A DNA stretch of 64,000 nucleotides from Agelaius tricolor (taxonomy: Eukaryota; Chordata; Aves; Passeriformes; Icteridae): NCBI GenBank assembly GCA_023055355.1, contig JALJCS010000002.1, forward strand, positions 79,379,001-79,443,000, given 5' to 3'. The position numbers and the translations under genes were made by a program. Under the pieces are notes generated by a model. It was given only the letters and a program-made list of their open reading frames with translations, had not been told where the DNA came from and searched no databases. Shown here piece after piece: positions 25,636 to 36,758 of the stretch. Position 1 is the stretch's first letter, and each line of letters begins with the position of its first letter.

Positions 25636-27004
25636 TGTGGTGATTTGACCTGGGCTGGATCCCAGGTGCCCACCAAAGCCAGCCTATCACTCTCCTCCTC
25701 ATCTGGACAGGGGAGAGAAAATATAAAGGCTTGTGGGTTGGAATAAGAGCAGGGAGAGATCACTCAGCAATTACCATCACTGTCAAAATGGACTTAACTT
25801 GGGGAAATTTGTTGAATTTATTACAAATCAAAATAAAAGAAGGATAATGAGAAGCAAACCTAATCTTGAAAATGCTTTCCCCCACTCCTTCCTCCTTCTC
25901 AGGCTTAACTTCATTCATTATTCTTTATCTCCTCCCTCACAGCAGTGCAGGGCAACAGGGAAGGTGGGTTATGGTCAATTCATCTCAGGCTGTTTCTGCC
26001 TCTTCTTCCTCCTCAGGGAGAGCCTTTCCCACAGGAGTCCACAAAATTCTTCCATGTGAGCCTTTCCCATGGGCTGCAGTTCCCCACAATCTGCTCTAGC
26101 ATGGGTCCCTTCCATGGGGTGCAGTCCATCAGGAGCAGGCTGCTCCAATGTGGGGCCCTGCAAATCCTGCCAGAAACCTGCTTCAGCATGGGCTCCTCTC
26201 CATGGGTCCACAGTCCTGCCAGGGGCTGCTCCATGCAGCTTCCCAGGGTGTCACAGCCTCCTTGGGCATCCACCTGCTCCAGCATGGGCTCCTGCATGGG
26301 CTGCAGGTGGATCTGTGATCCTCCATGGGCTGCAGGTGGATCTCTGCATCCCTGTGATCCTCCATGGGCTCCTGCATGGATCTCTGTATCCCTGTGGATC
26401 CCCATGGGCTGCAGGTGGATCTGTGATCCTCCATGGGCTCCTGCATGGATCTCTGCATCCCTGTGATCCTCCATGGGCTGCAGGTGGATCTCTGCATCCC
26501 TGTGATCCTCCATGGGCTGCAGGTGGATCTGTGATCCTCCATGGGCTGCAGGTGGATCTCTGCATCCCTGTGGATCCCCATGGGCTGCAGGTGGATCTCT
26601 GCATCCCTGTGGATCCCCATGGGCTGCAGGGGCACAGCTGCCTCACCATGGGCTGCACCATGGGCTGCAGGGGAATCTCTGCTCCAGCACCTGCAGCACC
26701 TCCTGCCCCTCCTTCCTCACTGACCTTGGGGACTGCAGAGATGTTTCTCTCACATAGTCTCACTCCAGTCTTCTTTGGCTGTAATTACTTCCATGCAATA
26801 ACTTCTTTGTTTCCCTTCTAAAATATATTGTCACAGGGGCAGTGCTACCACAGCTGATGAGCTCAGCCTTGGCCAGTGGCAGATCCACCCTGGAGCTGAC
26901 TGGGATTAGCTCTGCTGAACGTGGGAGAGCTTCCAGCAGCTTCTCACATAAGCCACCTCTACAGTGCCCCTGCTACCAGAGTCTTTCCATGCAAACCCAA
27001 AACA
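25636..27004 (+). mobile_element. Solo LTR of an avian endogenous retrovirus (ERVL-like), inserted in a CR1
   Basis: Starts TGTGGTGATTTGACC and ends in CA, as retroviral LTRs do. The sequence is of a long (over 1 kb) LTR family common in birds, as I remember it: GCTGGATCCCAGGTGCCCACC near the start, repeated 'catgggctgcagg' modules in the middle, and CTTCCAGCAGCTTCTCACAT near the end. It is flanked by GATA on both sides (25632-25635 and 27005-27008); AGATA is shared if the last A is counted, so a 4- or 5-bp target duplication. No gag, pol or env remains, so it is a solo LTR left by recombination. It may still carry promoter or polyadenylation signals. Confidence 0.85.
26295..26632 (+). repeat. 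Minisatellite inside the solo LTR (about 39- and 29-bp units)
   Basis: Tandem units begin CATGGGCTGCAGGTGGATCT. The long form has 39 bases (adds CTGCATCCCTGTGATCCTC) and the short form 29 (lacks the CTGCATCCCT segment). About nine units alternate, with two variants carrying CTCCTGCATGGATCT instead. The other LTR copy at 18985 has only single modules, so the array expanded in this copy. It produces artificial open frames on both strands. Confidence 0.9.
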
Positions 27005-27232
27005 GATACTAGAAGAAATTCTTTACTGTGAGGGTGGTCACAGTATAACTGGTTTCCCAGAGAAGTTGTGGGTGCCCCATCCCTGGAAATGTTTAAGGTC
27101 AGTTTGGATGGGGTTTTGAGCTCCTGAACAACCAGATCTATTGCAAGATGACCCTGCCCATGCAGGGGTGAGGGGGACTAGATATTTGTTGAAGGTCCCT
27201 TCCAGCCATTCTGTGGTTCCATGATTTAGCCA
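27005..27232 (+). mobile_element. CR1 LINE, right part after the solo LTR
   Basis: Continues the CR1 of 25238-25635: GATACTAGAAGAAATTCTTT, ACTGTGAGGGTGG, TTTCCCAGAGAAGTTGTGGG, GACCCTGCCCATGCAGGGG, and the tail AAGGTCCCTTCCAGCCATTC with TGTGGTTCCATGATT. Joining the two parts restores the colinear CR1 order, which proves the nested insertion. Confidence 0.93.
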
Positions 27233-30200
27233 TGTTTTCATTTGGGGACATTTTGCAAACCTTTAAGTTAGCAACACAGCTCCTGAGAGGTCTGGGAAGA
27301 GGCTTCTGTTTCTCTTCTGGGATTTAGAGCTGAAAATAAGTAACTGCTTGGTGAGATAAGTACCCTCCAAACCCAGGGACTGGTACACAGACCAGTCAGT
27401 GAAACCAGCAGCCACAGGGCTTCTTGCTCCCTGGAGAACAGCAGCTTCCAAACATTAGGAAGATATCTGCCTACCTTCAGCAAAGCTCACCCCCACATGC
27501 ATGGACTGTGGGCTGGCTGGGCCTGCTGGTCTCTGCTACCACTGACACACAAAGCCTGATACAGCCTGGTGCCCTGTGTGAGCTTAGCAAAGCCAGAGTA
27601 AGCACTGCAATTCCAATGGAAGCTGAAGAAGTAAAAGCACAAGGCACTGCCAGGGTCCAATACAGCACCATGTGAATTGAAAGAAATATGAAAGGGGGAT
27701 AGAATTTGTTACCACTTTCCCTTGAGTTTCCTATTTCTCTTCTTTTAAAATTGGATGTTGAGGAGACATGTTAATTTTGAGGGTGCTGCTGTAACCCCAG
27801 CTCTAACTCGATGTGCATGGGGGAGGGAGGGGACAGAGGGAGAGGCTGGTGTGCTTTTCATGTGGGGAAAAGAAGAGAATCCAGGGCAAAGTATTTCTGA
27901 GGTCTACTCAAGGCTCAGTGAAGATCCAAACACCACCTTTTAAACTGGTTTAAAGCCACATGAGCCAGCTGTGCACACCCTGAAGGCAGCAAGGTCCTGC
28001 CAGTGAATAGAAGTGACTGCTAAAGGTTCCCTTTCTGCAACAGCATGGGACACTGAGCCCAGGGGAGAGCTGGGCTGAGCTGAGCTGGGCTTAGCACAAT
28101 AAGGCAAGCCCAGCCCAAGGATTCTCTGCTTCCCTGGCTGAGCTTGAGGAGCCTCCTTATTTCCTCAGCAGCTTCTCTGGGTTTATACTCACCACCTACC
28201 TATGGAAATGGGGATGGGGACTCACACCCACTTACTCTGTGCAACAGAGCAGGCTGTGTGGAGAAGATGGATTACTTTCATCTTGGTGATTGTGTTTTAC
28301 CTTTTGATGCCCTGGATGTTTATTGCTTTATCATGTATTAATTATTGGCATTCTCTAGGCTTCCTTCTCTCCTAATCTGATTCAAAACAGACATTTGCAT
28401 TTGAAAAGTAGCTAGCATGTATAGCAAATCCTTTCCCTTGGTTTGCTATTAATGCAGCCAGCTTTGATGTATTATACTAATGCTGTTTGCCAGGAGTGAA
28501 ATCAGCACACCACCTATGGAGAGGCACTTCCTTGGTGAACATACTGCTTTTACCCACGGGCAAAGCATCTACGTACCCTGGTGAGAAACCTGGGTGCTGA
28601 CTGCAGCAGCATGGTCCCACACCTGCTCCTCTCCCTGCTGCCTTCCACCTGCTTTTGGGAGGCTCAGAGGCCCTCACTGTGCCCATGATGACCTAACCTG
28701 AGGACCTGCCACATCCATAGCAATGGAGGAAGTGAGAGCTAAATGCATGACAGGATGACAGGGCACCAAACCAGGGGCTGAAGGCTGTGCAGGGAATGAG
28801 GCAGGCAAGTGCAGGGTCTTCCTGAGGGTTGTATGCACTGAGGCTGAAATGCATGTGTGCTTCAAAATGATCCAACTTTTATGTAGCAATATCTCCAGTT
28901 GAGCAGACTAAATGAATCCTCTGGTGAGTTCAGTACCAGTTTTTCCTTTATTTCCTTTATTCCTTTTTTTTTTTTTTTTTTTTTTTTTTAACTGTATTGC
29001 TTACATGATTTAGGGCTTTTGGGAAGTTGTCCTAAGCCTGACTGATCTGTTGGAGCTGGTGCAAAGGGCACATGGAGCTGCTGCTGTGACCCCCTCGGGC
29101 TGGGTTAGCTGTACTGGTGAGTGATGGGCACAGGACAGGTGACCAAAGGAGCAGTGCCCAGCCTGCTCATGTGACAGCAGCAGAGGTGGCTCAGGTCACC
29201 AGGCTCAACCACCATGGCTGCTTGTGCAGCCTTTCCCTCTGCTCTGCTGAGGCCTGACAGCCAAACTGCCTGGAGCAGCCTTTCCTCCCCCTGCTCTGGC
29301 ACCATATTCCAGATCAGCTGTGACTCCTTGAATGGGAGGTTTGCTCACCTGGCTCCTGCTATCAGGGCTGGGTGAGGAGCCATATTTCTGTGTGGCAGAG
29401 GTGGGGAGGGGATGGGCTTGGCAAGAAGCAGTGCCAAGCAGCAGGGTCTGAAAACCAGGCTCTCCCAGAACAGCATGTCTGATCATGGCATTAGTTGAAT
29501 AGAAACAGCTCAAAGTAAACTTGTTCCTTCTTAAATGCTCATATAGAGTTTTGCACCATGTTGACTTGGATTGAAAAGAATTTTAGTTAAATTATTATAA
29601 CTTCTGCCTCTGGACAAAACTTAAAGAGTTTCCAGAGCTCATTTACCAAAGGGGTTGGAAAAGTTATTTCAAGTTAACAGCCTACATTACAGTAATAGTT
29701 ATTTGAACAGGTGGGGACTGGGGGAAGTAGGGACATTAGCCAAATCATGAATCATAAGCTAATCAGATTGCCACCCATGTTTGCACCAAAAGAAAAGCCA
29801 TGCACAAAAATACATACATCACCAGCTACAGAACTGACTCAGCAAGGACCCAAACTTTTGTTGGGGTTTATTGGGGTAAATGCCTACACTTTGATTTGGC
29901 AGGGACAGGAGCTCTCTCTGGAAGCCATCAGGGATCCTGGCTTCCTTCTGACAACTCTGAGGGTGTGGGACTTTGTACTCTTTGCTCCCCACTGCATTTC
30001 TGCTCCATCCAAGCAGGGAGAAGTTTGGGGCCCTGCAGTCTTTAACAAGGTCTTTTCTGCAGGCCCTTGGATTTGAGGCTCTTTCCACAGGTGAGCAGGA
30101 AAAGCAATTCCAGATATCCCAGGAGGGCACCTCAGGACATCCATAGCCTCCACCTCATGCAGGAAGCTCCTCTCTCTGGTGCAGTAGGATGTATTTGGCT

Positions 30201-33200
30201 GTCCAGGAAGAACAGGGTCACAGAGCTGTTTCTTGACCCATCCAAAACCCAGGCAAAGAGCTCTGCAGAACCATGCCATGGCCCAGCTATGCTGGGAAGA
30301 AAGGGCTGCAGCAGCTCTGCACTGGCTCTGCATTGGGGGTTCATCTTCTCCTAGAGCACAGTCACTGAGAAGTCCCTAGAGTGAAAAAAAAAAATGGAGA
30401 TTTAACTGGGTTTAGAATAAAGTAAAATAAAACTACACTATTGAAACTCTGTTGATGTTAGTGAAATTCCTTGTGTCTTACACCAGCAGGCAGAAAATCA
30501 GATCTGAAGTGCTGAGGCTGCTGGCAGATACTTTCCTGTTTGTGTGTGCAGTGGAGAAAAGTGCTTGTTTGGTGCTGATTGCAGACTATGGAATAAGAGC
30601 AATTTCTCATCCCACCTCCACAGAAGCTATTTAAATAGTTCTACACCCACTTTGAAAGATGCTCAGTTAGAAAGGAGTAAATCTGGAAGTTATTACTCCT
30701 CAAAGAAAGAAAAGCCAATAACCAGGCTCTGCTGGGGCTGCCGGTGCTCCCGGGGACAGCAGTCCCAGGAGCCCCCCCTGGCAGCCGGGCTGCCTTTGCA
30801 GTGCGCAGCTGTCACCGGCAGCCTCAGAGCCAACGCGCTGCAGGAAGGGCCCCCCGGAGCTGACCCCCTGTCCCACTGAGGCTCAGGGCCAAAGCCCAGC
30901 TGGCTACAGGCAGGCTGCAGAGTTCTCTCTCTCAGAGCCCCATGTGCTCTCCATCCAACACAGGAGCGCAGGGAACTCCCAGCCAACCCCAAGGACATGC
31001 CAGGAGCAGCAACAGGCAGAGTGCTAATTAAAAAAGCCCTTATGAAACACTGGGGACAGAATGGGAATGTGTCACATGCTGTCATTCAATGCCTCCCTGT
31101 CCCTTCCTCGGGGATCACCGGCCACAAACTCACTCACAAAGTGAAAGTGTTTGCCAGCTCCTTCCCAAAAGTGGAGGTGGAGGTTTAACCCATGACACCT
31201 CTGCAGGCCTGCTGGCAGCATGCTGCCCACGTTCCCCTCTGCCAGACCTCCTGCCCAGCAGCACAGGGAGGGGGGAGGCCCTTCCCCAGAGCAGTTGCTG
31301 GCCAAGTCTCTCCTGGGATATCTTGGGTTGGGAACTGGGCCAGCTCTGTGCAGGGAGAGCCAGTGGGACCCAGGAACCTTGCTGCTGGCTGCCCCCAGGT
31401 CACCTCCAATCCTGGTCACACCTGAGACAGAGCAGGCATTCAGGCAGTCCAGGAGCCTTCCCACGCCCACCACTTCAGATGTTCATGGATTTATGTTGTT
31501 TCCAAATTAGGCTGGACCCAAAGAGAAACTTTTATGAATTGATGCACTCAAAATAGCCACAGAGTGCTAAATCCTCAAATGAATCTCATACAATGCTACT
31601 GTCAGAGCCAGCTGCCTGAATTCAGACCCTCAGCACTGCCACCCTGCTCCATAACCAACACACAGGGCCCTGATCCTACAGCAGATTTGAGGCAATGCCT
31701 TGTATGTCTCTGGCTTTTCCCCAGCAGAGCTCTGCTTCGAGATTAAGATCTTAATATTTATAAGCCTCTGGTTTTACTATCTGTTTAATATCATGGTAAA
31801 TCAGGTGCCTACACTGCTATTCCTCCAACTCACCTTCTTAACAAAGGGCAGTTACATTTTTCCTTAAAAATAAACTAATTATAAAATCACTGTGATTTTC
31901 TCACATTTAAACAGCCAATTATTTCTGAGGATGTGAGAAACAGAAACAGCTGTTGCAATGTTGAAGCTCAAACAGTTACATCTCTGCTATTTTAATGGGT
32001 AAGAGTCAATATTTTTTATTCCCATGTGATATTACCAAGACATGATAAGCAACCATAGCATTAGTATTAATTTGTGGAGCAAAGATCACTTCAATTTGCC
32101 CCAATGAAGAATAATTTTAACAGAAAATTAGCATTCCACAAACTTTTGTGGAACCCTTTTGTGTTCCCTCCCCTCCTTTTTTTCCCTCTTCCTCTGTTTT
32201 TTGATAAAGCATCACAACCCCGGGTAAGGGAAATTTGAAGGCAGAGACAGTTTTTAAGGCAGCCCTAACTCTTTCCAGACGGGGGAGTGAACTTCAAAAA
32301 ATGGTTTCCAAAGTTTATCTTGGCATTGTTGACCACTGAATAAAGGGAGAGCACTGACTTTGCCTCTTACCAGAAGGTGAACAAATATCAAATAGGAGTC
32401 AGTTGCTCTCCCACTGCCTCCAGGTGAGGATTTCTGCTAAAAGCTTTGCTCTTCAATCTGTGTATGATCACCCAAACCAAAGTGGCATCTGCAGGTACTT
32501 GGCATCTGTAGAAATCAGGCTTATAAAGACAGAGCCAAGCCTGGAGCTCCAGGCTGCTGGTTCTGCAAGGCTTTGCTTTAATCTTTGGAAATCCTTGTTG
32601 CACTTAGCCAGGGAGAAGCATGTGTGCAGCACAAAGAATGGTGATTTGAGCTAAGCATGGAACAGAGTCACAATTTTTAATTGCACATGTCTGTCAACAA
32701 GCCCTTTCAAACATCTTAGCTCCATTGTACTTTTATCCTTTTTCCCCTAGGATCATGACACACTTGACAGTGGTGATAAATCAGCTCTCATGCTGTTCTA
32801 TTAGCCAGGAAAATATTATCAATCCATTTAGCTGGAAATGTGAGGCCCACAGGTAGTCTAGTGCAGTGATTACCCCAGGAAGCTACCCATAGCAAGCCAG
32901 TCTCAGCAGGGGAGTGCCATTCCACCCCCTCAGAGAGGATGCTCTCCTGGAAATTGTGGGGGTGATTTTAGGTCTCCTACTAGGACAAACACTTTAAACA
33001 CAGCATTACCAGATCAAAAAAAAAAGGAGGGTAGGGACAGGTGAGAGAGAGTGAGAGCACTTTCCTCTAATGTTTTGAGTGGATTTGAGTGCAAGAAACA
33101 AGTTTCTATCTTCAGGTTTGAACTCTGTAGATGGAGAAACATCTAATGCCCAGTGAATCAGTCAAGGACATTACTCAACAGCATCAAAACTAACATGCAT

Positions 33201-35559
33201 CCAAGTGTGTGAAGCAGTAGGAAATTCTTCCTACTTCCTACACATTAAAAAAGTGGAAGGTACCTCCAGATTTAAGTGACAGCTGAGCCAGGAACTCTGA
33301 GGAATTAATTTTTGAAGGCATTTAAAGCTATAGCTGGACACCAAAAGAGACCCAAAAATGAGGAGCCCACACTAATGTGCCTCTCTAAGAATTTGGCCCC
33401 AAGTGACTTGCCACAGATTGGGCAGGTGTTAAGTTACAAAGTCATAAATAGAAAACCAATTCCCTCTCCTGGCCTTTCATTTAAAGGCTTGGACAGATTC
33501 CCAGACAACTGTCAGCCACATGAAGATATAAATTATTTAGAACAGTGCAAAGGGCAATGAACCAGGGTCAAAAGCCACCTGCAAACTTGCAGACCCTTAG
33601 CAGGCAGCAGTGGCCAGAGCAAACCTGGGGTTGGTTACTCATGTTCTTGCCACATGGATACACTGAATACCCTTTCTCCACTGATTCTTCCTAGTCTTCA
33701 GGCACAATTTCTATTATACACTGGTTTCTGCTCCATCATCTACCTGCCAGGTGGCAGATGCAGGCAGGAAAAGGTAGGCTTCCTTTTCTGGAGTGCTCAG
33801 CCTCCAGTGCCTGCCCAGGCTGTGGATAACTCTCCAGCCAAAGAACTGAAGGCTGGCTGTGTGATTCCTGCCACGCTGCCCACAGGGCCTGAGCAGCAGC
33901 AGAAGTGAGCGGGACACAGGCTGATTTCAGTCTGTGACACAGGAATGTTAAACAGTGTGTGATGGATAGTCTAGAAAGGTCTTCAAAAAGGCAACTGATC
34001 ACCACAGCCACTCTCTTCCCAGTTCCAGGCACACACACATCTCCTGGAGTAGGTTCTGCCTGGCACAATGGGATCTGTATCTCTCTGGAGCAAGCAGACT
34101 GTAACTCAGGAATCCTACACATAAAACCTGCTAGCAGTGATCTGTAGAGGTTTATTTATCTGTGGTCTAAAATGACAACCTCATTGCCTTTTTCCAGATG
34201 CAAATATTTCAAACCTGAAGCATTCACTGGCGCTATGAAGTCGGAAACAGAAAGGGCAGGGCAGTTCAGCTGGAAACCCAACAGCTCTCACTTCCCTGTT
34301 GCAGGGAGCAGCACCATGGCACCACAGGCTCACCAGCACCGCATCCTCAAAGCCTATTTGCAACAGCTACCATCCTTGGAACAGGCAGCAAAGCTCACAG
34401 CCTGCCTTTTCTGTTTAAAACTGGTCCCCAGAGGCTTAATTTGCAGAGCAAATTTGCAGTAATGGGATTCCAGATTCCACCTTCCTGTGCCTGACAGAAG
34501 GTGCCTCTGCGAGCTGCCTTGGTTCACCTTTCAAGAAGCTGACCTCTTTTTTCCTGAACAGCATCTCAGTTCTGGAATGTGAGCTGTGACAAATGTTTCA
34601 GAGAAGGCTACAGGGCTAATGAATAGATTAATATTTAATCACACTTCCCCACTATTGGGTCATTGTCCAAAATTTTTGACTCCCATACCTAAATCTACAC
34701 CAGCCACAAATATGACTTTGTTCTTAGAATCTGAGAATTTTTCTTATTATTCCCAACTTTTTCCTGCAACAGTCCTCCCCACAATCATATTATTTTTGAA
34801 GGGAATTGTCTTCTCTTGGCCTCAACTGGAGGCAAGTGTGGATTGACCCATATTTTTCTATCAGTAATGCACCCTTCCTTAGTAAGGTCTCACCACATTT
34901 CCTGAAGAGACACTACCTTCACACACATTATGGTGCATTTCTTCTCCTCAACTCAGCATCAGTGCAGGGACAAGAGGAAAGGACACAACAGCAGCCTCGG
35001 CTCATTCTTGGGACATGCATGGAAGAGTGCAGGGGTAGGGAAGCTTTCGGCTGATGCAAAGTTTCTGTCCCTCAGGTGGTGTAAGACCCCCTCTATATCT
35101 AGCAGCTGGAAAGGAGAATTGCAGTGCAGGAAAGGCAAATCCAATACTACTTTTAATGTAGGATATGAGCAACAAGGAAAACACGTTTGGACAGACGCAT
35201 TGGATAGTTACTTGGCATCCAGGGTCTTGTGCAAGCACTTTGAAGCCCATCCCAGGTAATTTCCCCACTATTATTTGCTGAGCTAGCAGGACTGAAACAG
35301 ATACATCCACTGGCGCTGCAATCATCCCTTCCAGCACTGGGTGCCAAAGCAAGCTGGGGCCCCAGCTGTGTTCCCGCCATCCCCTCCAGCCTGGCTTCAC
35401 CACGCAGGCCATCCTGCCGGAGCGATGAGGGCTCTCCCAGAACACAGGCTGCTGGTGTGGAACTAACTGCCAAGGAGCAGATGAGGTTAAGCTCAAAAAC
35501 GTAGCTGCAGGGATGGCTGGGTGCTTAAGCAGCTCTCCACAGACCACTCGTTTATCAGC
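27233..35559. other. Intergenic DNA upstream of the EXT1 CpG island, nothing recognised
   Basis: Eight kilobases without a recognisable transposon, RNA gene or coding exon. Small items noted: a T26 run (28964-28989) after a pyrimidine-rich lead, a GC-rich patch at 30740-30860, and AT-rich motif-dense sequence at 31740-32350. The open frames near 35000-35550 are GC-biased shadows next to the island. Confidence 0.65.
28964..28989. repeat. T26 homopolymer
   Basis: 26 consecutive T preceded by TTTTCCTTTATTTCCTTTATTCC. A length-variable microsatellite. The flanking sequence does not look like a retrocopy, so it is not read as the poly(A) of an antisense pseudogene. Confidence 0.9.
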
Positions 35560-36059
35560 ATCGTTTTGCTATCGGCCAGCCCCGAGGAGCCGCCTCGGTG
35601 GTGCGGAGGGCCTGCTCCCAGGGGAGGCCGGGCACACCGCATGCCCCGGCGATGGCGGGGACACCCGGGGGTGCGAGGGCAGCGCCGGCAGCGGAGCCAC
35701 GTCCCGGCCGGCCCCGCCGGGGAGAGAGGCCGGGACCGCAGTCCCCAGCCCTGCTCGCAGCACACAGAACTCTTGTTACCAGGCGCCTCGCTGCTGGGCT
35801 TTTAGGTCTCAGCCCCGGTTTCGGGTCTGTTCCCTCGGGGCCGCTCCAGCACAGCGGCGCCGCACTCGGCAGGGGGCGGCAGCGGCGGCGCCGGCACAGA
35901 GCCGGCTCGGGGCACCCTCAGCCAGGGGCTGAGGGCTGCACTGGCAGGGGGGGGCGAAGGAGCCCTCGAGCCGGGGGTCACTGGATGCTACCCCACAGGG
36001 CAGCCCCGAGCACCTGGCCCGGTCAGCGCCCCCCGGGATCCCTCAGTGCTACCTCAGCA

Positions 36060-36150
36060 GCGGCGCCCCCCGCCCGCCGGGTTATGAATGGGCGCGGCGG
36101 AAGCCCCGCCCCCCCGGACGTGACGCCCGCCAATGGGGGCGCGGGGTGCG
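36060..36150 (+). promoter_or_regulatory. EXT1: Probable EXT1 core promoter (TATA-less): GC box, ATF/CRE-like site, CCAAT box
   Basis: Three motifs are packed in about 35 bases: a GC box (CCCCGCCCCCC, 36104-36114) for Sp/KLF factors, GACGTGACG (36117-36125), which resembles an ATF/CREB or bZIP UPR core, and a forward CCAAT (36130-36134, CCAATGGG) for NF-Y. No TATA box is visible. The motif order and the CpG island context are typical of a housekeeping-type promoter. Motif presence is seen; the function is inferred. Confidence 0.6.
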
Positions 36151-36311
36151 CGGCGGGGTGAGGTCAGCGCGCGGGGCCGGGGCGGGGGCGGCGCGGGCCG
36201 GGTGCGGCGGGCGGGGGTCGCGGCCCCGGGCGGGCGGGGTGGGCGAGCGCGGGGCTCGGCGGCCGCTGCTGCCGCGGCCCGGGGGAGGCGGGGAAGGAGG
36301 GAGGGGCGAGC

Positions 36312-36363
36312 AAGAGAGGGAGGAGGAGAAAGAGAGGGAGGAGGAGAAGAGGAGGGAGGAGGG
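36312..36363 (+). repeat. Purine-only tract with 18-bp tandem duplication
   Basis: 52 bases without a pyrimidine on the + strand. The 18-mer AGAGAGGGAGGAGGAGAA occurs twice back to back (36313-36330 and 36331-36348) and is followed by a diverged partial third copy. Tracts of this kind can form triplex (H-DNA) or bind GAGA-type factors, and their length often varies between individuals. Confidence 0.85.
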
Positions 36364-36454
36364 TCCTCGCCGCCGCTGCTCTGTCCTGGGGGCCATTCAG
36401 CGGGAGCGAGGCGAGGAGCGAGCGACGCCCAGGCCAGGCGTGGGGCGCCGGGCG

Positions 36455-36499
36455 ATGCGGGGCTTCGTCAGGCTGCGGCGCGGCGGCCGCGGGCTGTGA
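36455..36499 (+). other. uORF 1 in EXT1 leader (14 codons)
   Basis: AUG with G at -3 and C at +4 (moderate context), followed by 14 codons rich in Arg and Gly and a TGA. It is transcribed only if the distal start of transcription near 36150 is used. A peptide function is not proposed; its role, if any, would be to slow scanning ribosomes. Confidence 0.45.
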
Positions 36500-36505
36500 G
36501 CCGAC

Positions 36506-36553
36506 GGGGCTGGACTGGGCTGGGCCGGGCCGGGCTGGGCTGGGCTGGGCTGG
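36506..36553 (+). repeat. GGGCT/GGGCC repeat, G-quadruplex-capable
   Basis: A run of GGG triplets separated mostly by two bases (CT or CC) over about 48 bases. Four or more GGG runs with 2-base loops meet the usual rule for a stable parallel G-quadruplex, in the DNA or in the leader RNA. It lies just downstream of uORF 1. Confidence 0.8.
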
Positions 36554-36671
36554 CGGCGCGGGGCGGAGAGGGGTGGGCGGGAGCGTGGCGGAGCCGAGCG
36601 CCGGCAGCGGCGGGAAGGCGGGAGCGGCGCTGCCCGGTGCCCGCCCCGCGCGGGGGGCCGGCCCTGAGTGC

Positions 36672-36722
36672 ATGCGGGGCGCCCCGCCGGGCCGCCGCCG
36701 GGCCGCCGCCCGCCGCCCCTGA
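36672..36722 (+). other. uORF 2 in EXT1 leader (16 codons)
   Basis: AUG in a weak context (T at -3, C at +4), then 16 codons of Arg/Pro/Ala and TGA. It is embedded in CCG-rich sequence, so the open frame itself carries little information. Listed because it counts as an upstream AUG. Confidence 0.35.
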
Positions 36723-36758
36723 GACACCGGCGGCGAGAAAGTTGCGGCGGTCGCCCAC

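Noticed and set aside
26069..26821. 250-codon + strand frame and overlapping minus strand frames with repeated CDPPWA- or HRDAEIH-like units
   Set aside because: Produced by the minisatellite inside the solo LTR. The units repeat because the DNA repeats, and there is no protein family behind it.
28964..29300. Antisense processed pseudogene with a poly(A) seen as the T26 run
   Set aside because: The sequence to the right shows no coding remnant. Processed pseudogenes are also rare in birds because CR1 does not mobilise poly(A) RNA.
35002..35547. 181-codon minus strand frame next to the CpG island
   Set aside because: No domain, no repeated or conserved motif, and no splice or promoter context. 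A divergent non-coding transcript is possible but not supported.
1..36000. Coding exons of SAMD12, the expected upstream neighbour
   Set aside because: None of the remembered SAM-domain or C-terminal segments appears in any reading frame that I looked at. Only a vague 3' UTR-like segment was seen.
35598..36161. 187-codon frame in the upstream part of the CpG island
   Set aside because: GC-rich low-complexity frame running through the promoter motifs; no conserved motif and no plausible start of transcription upstream of it.
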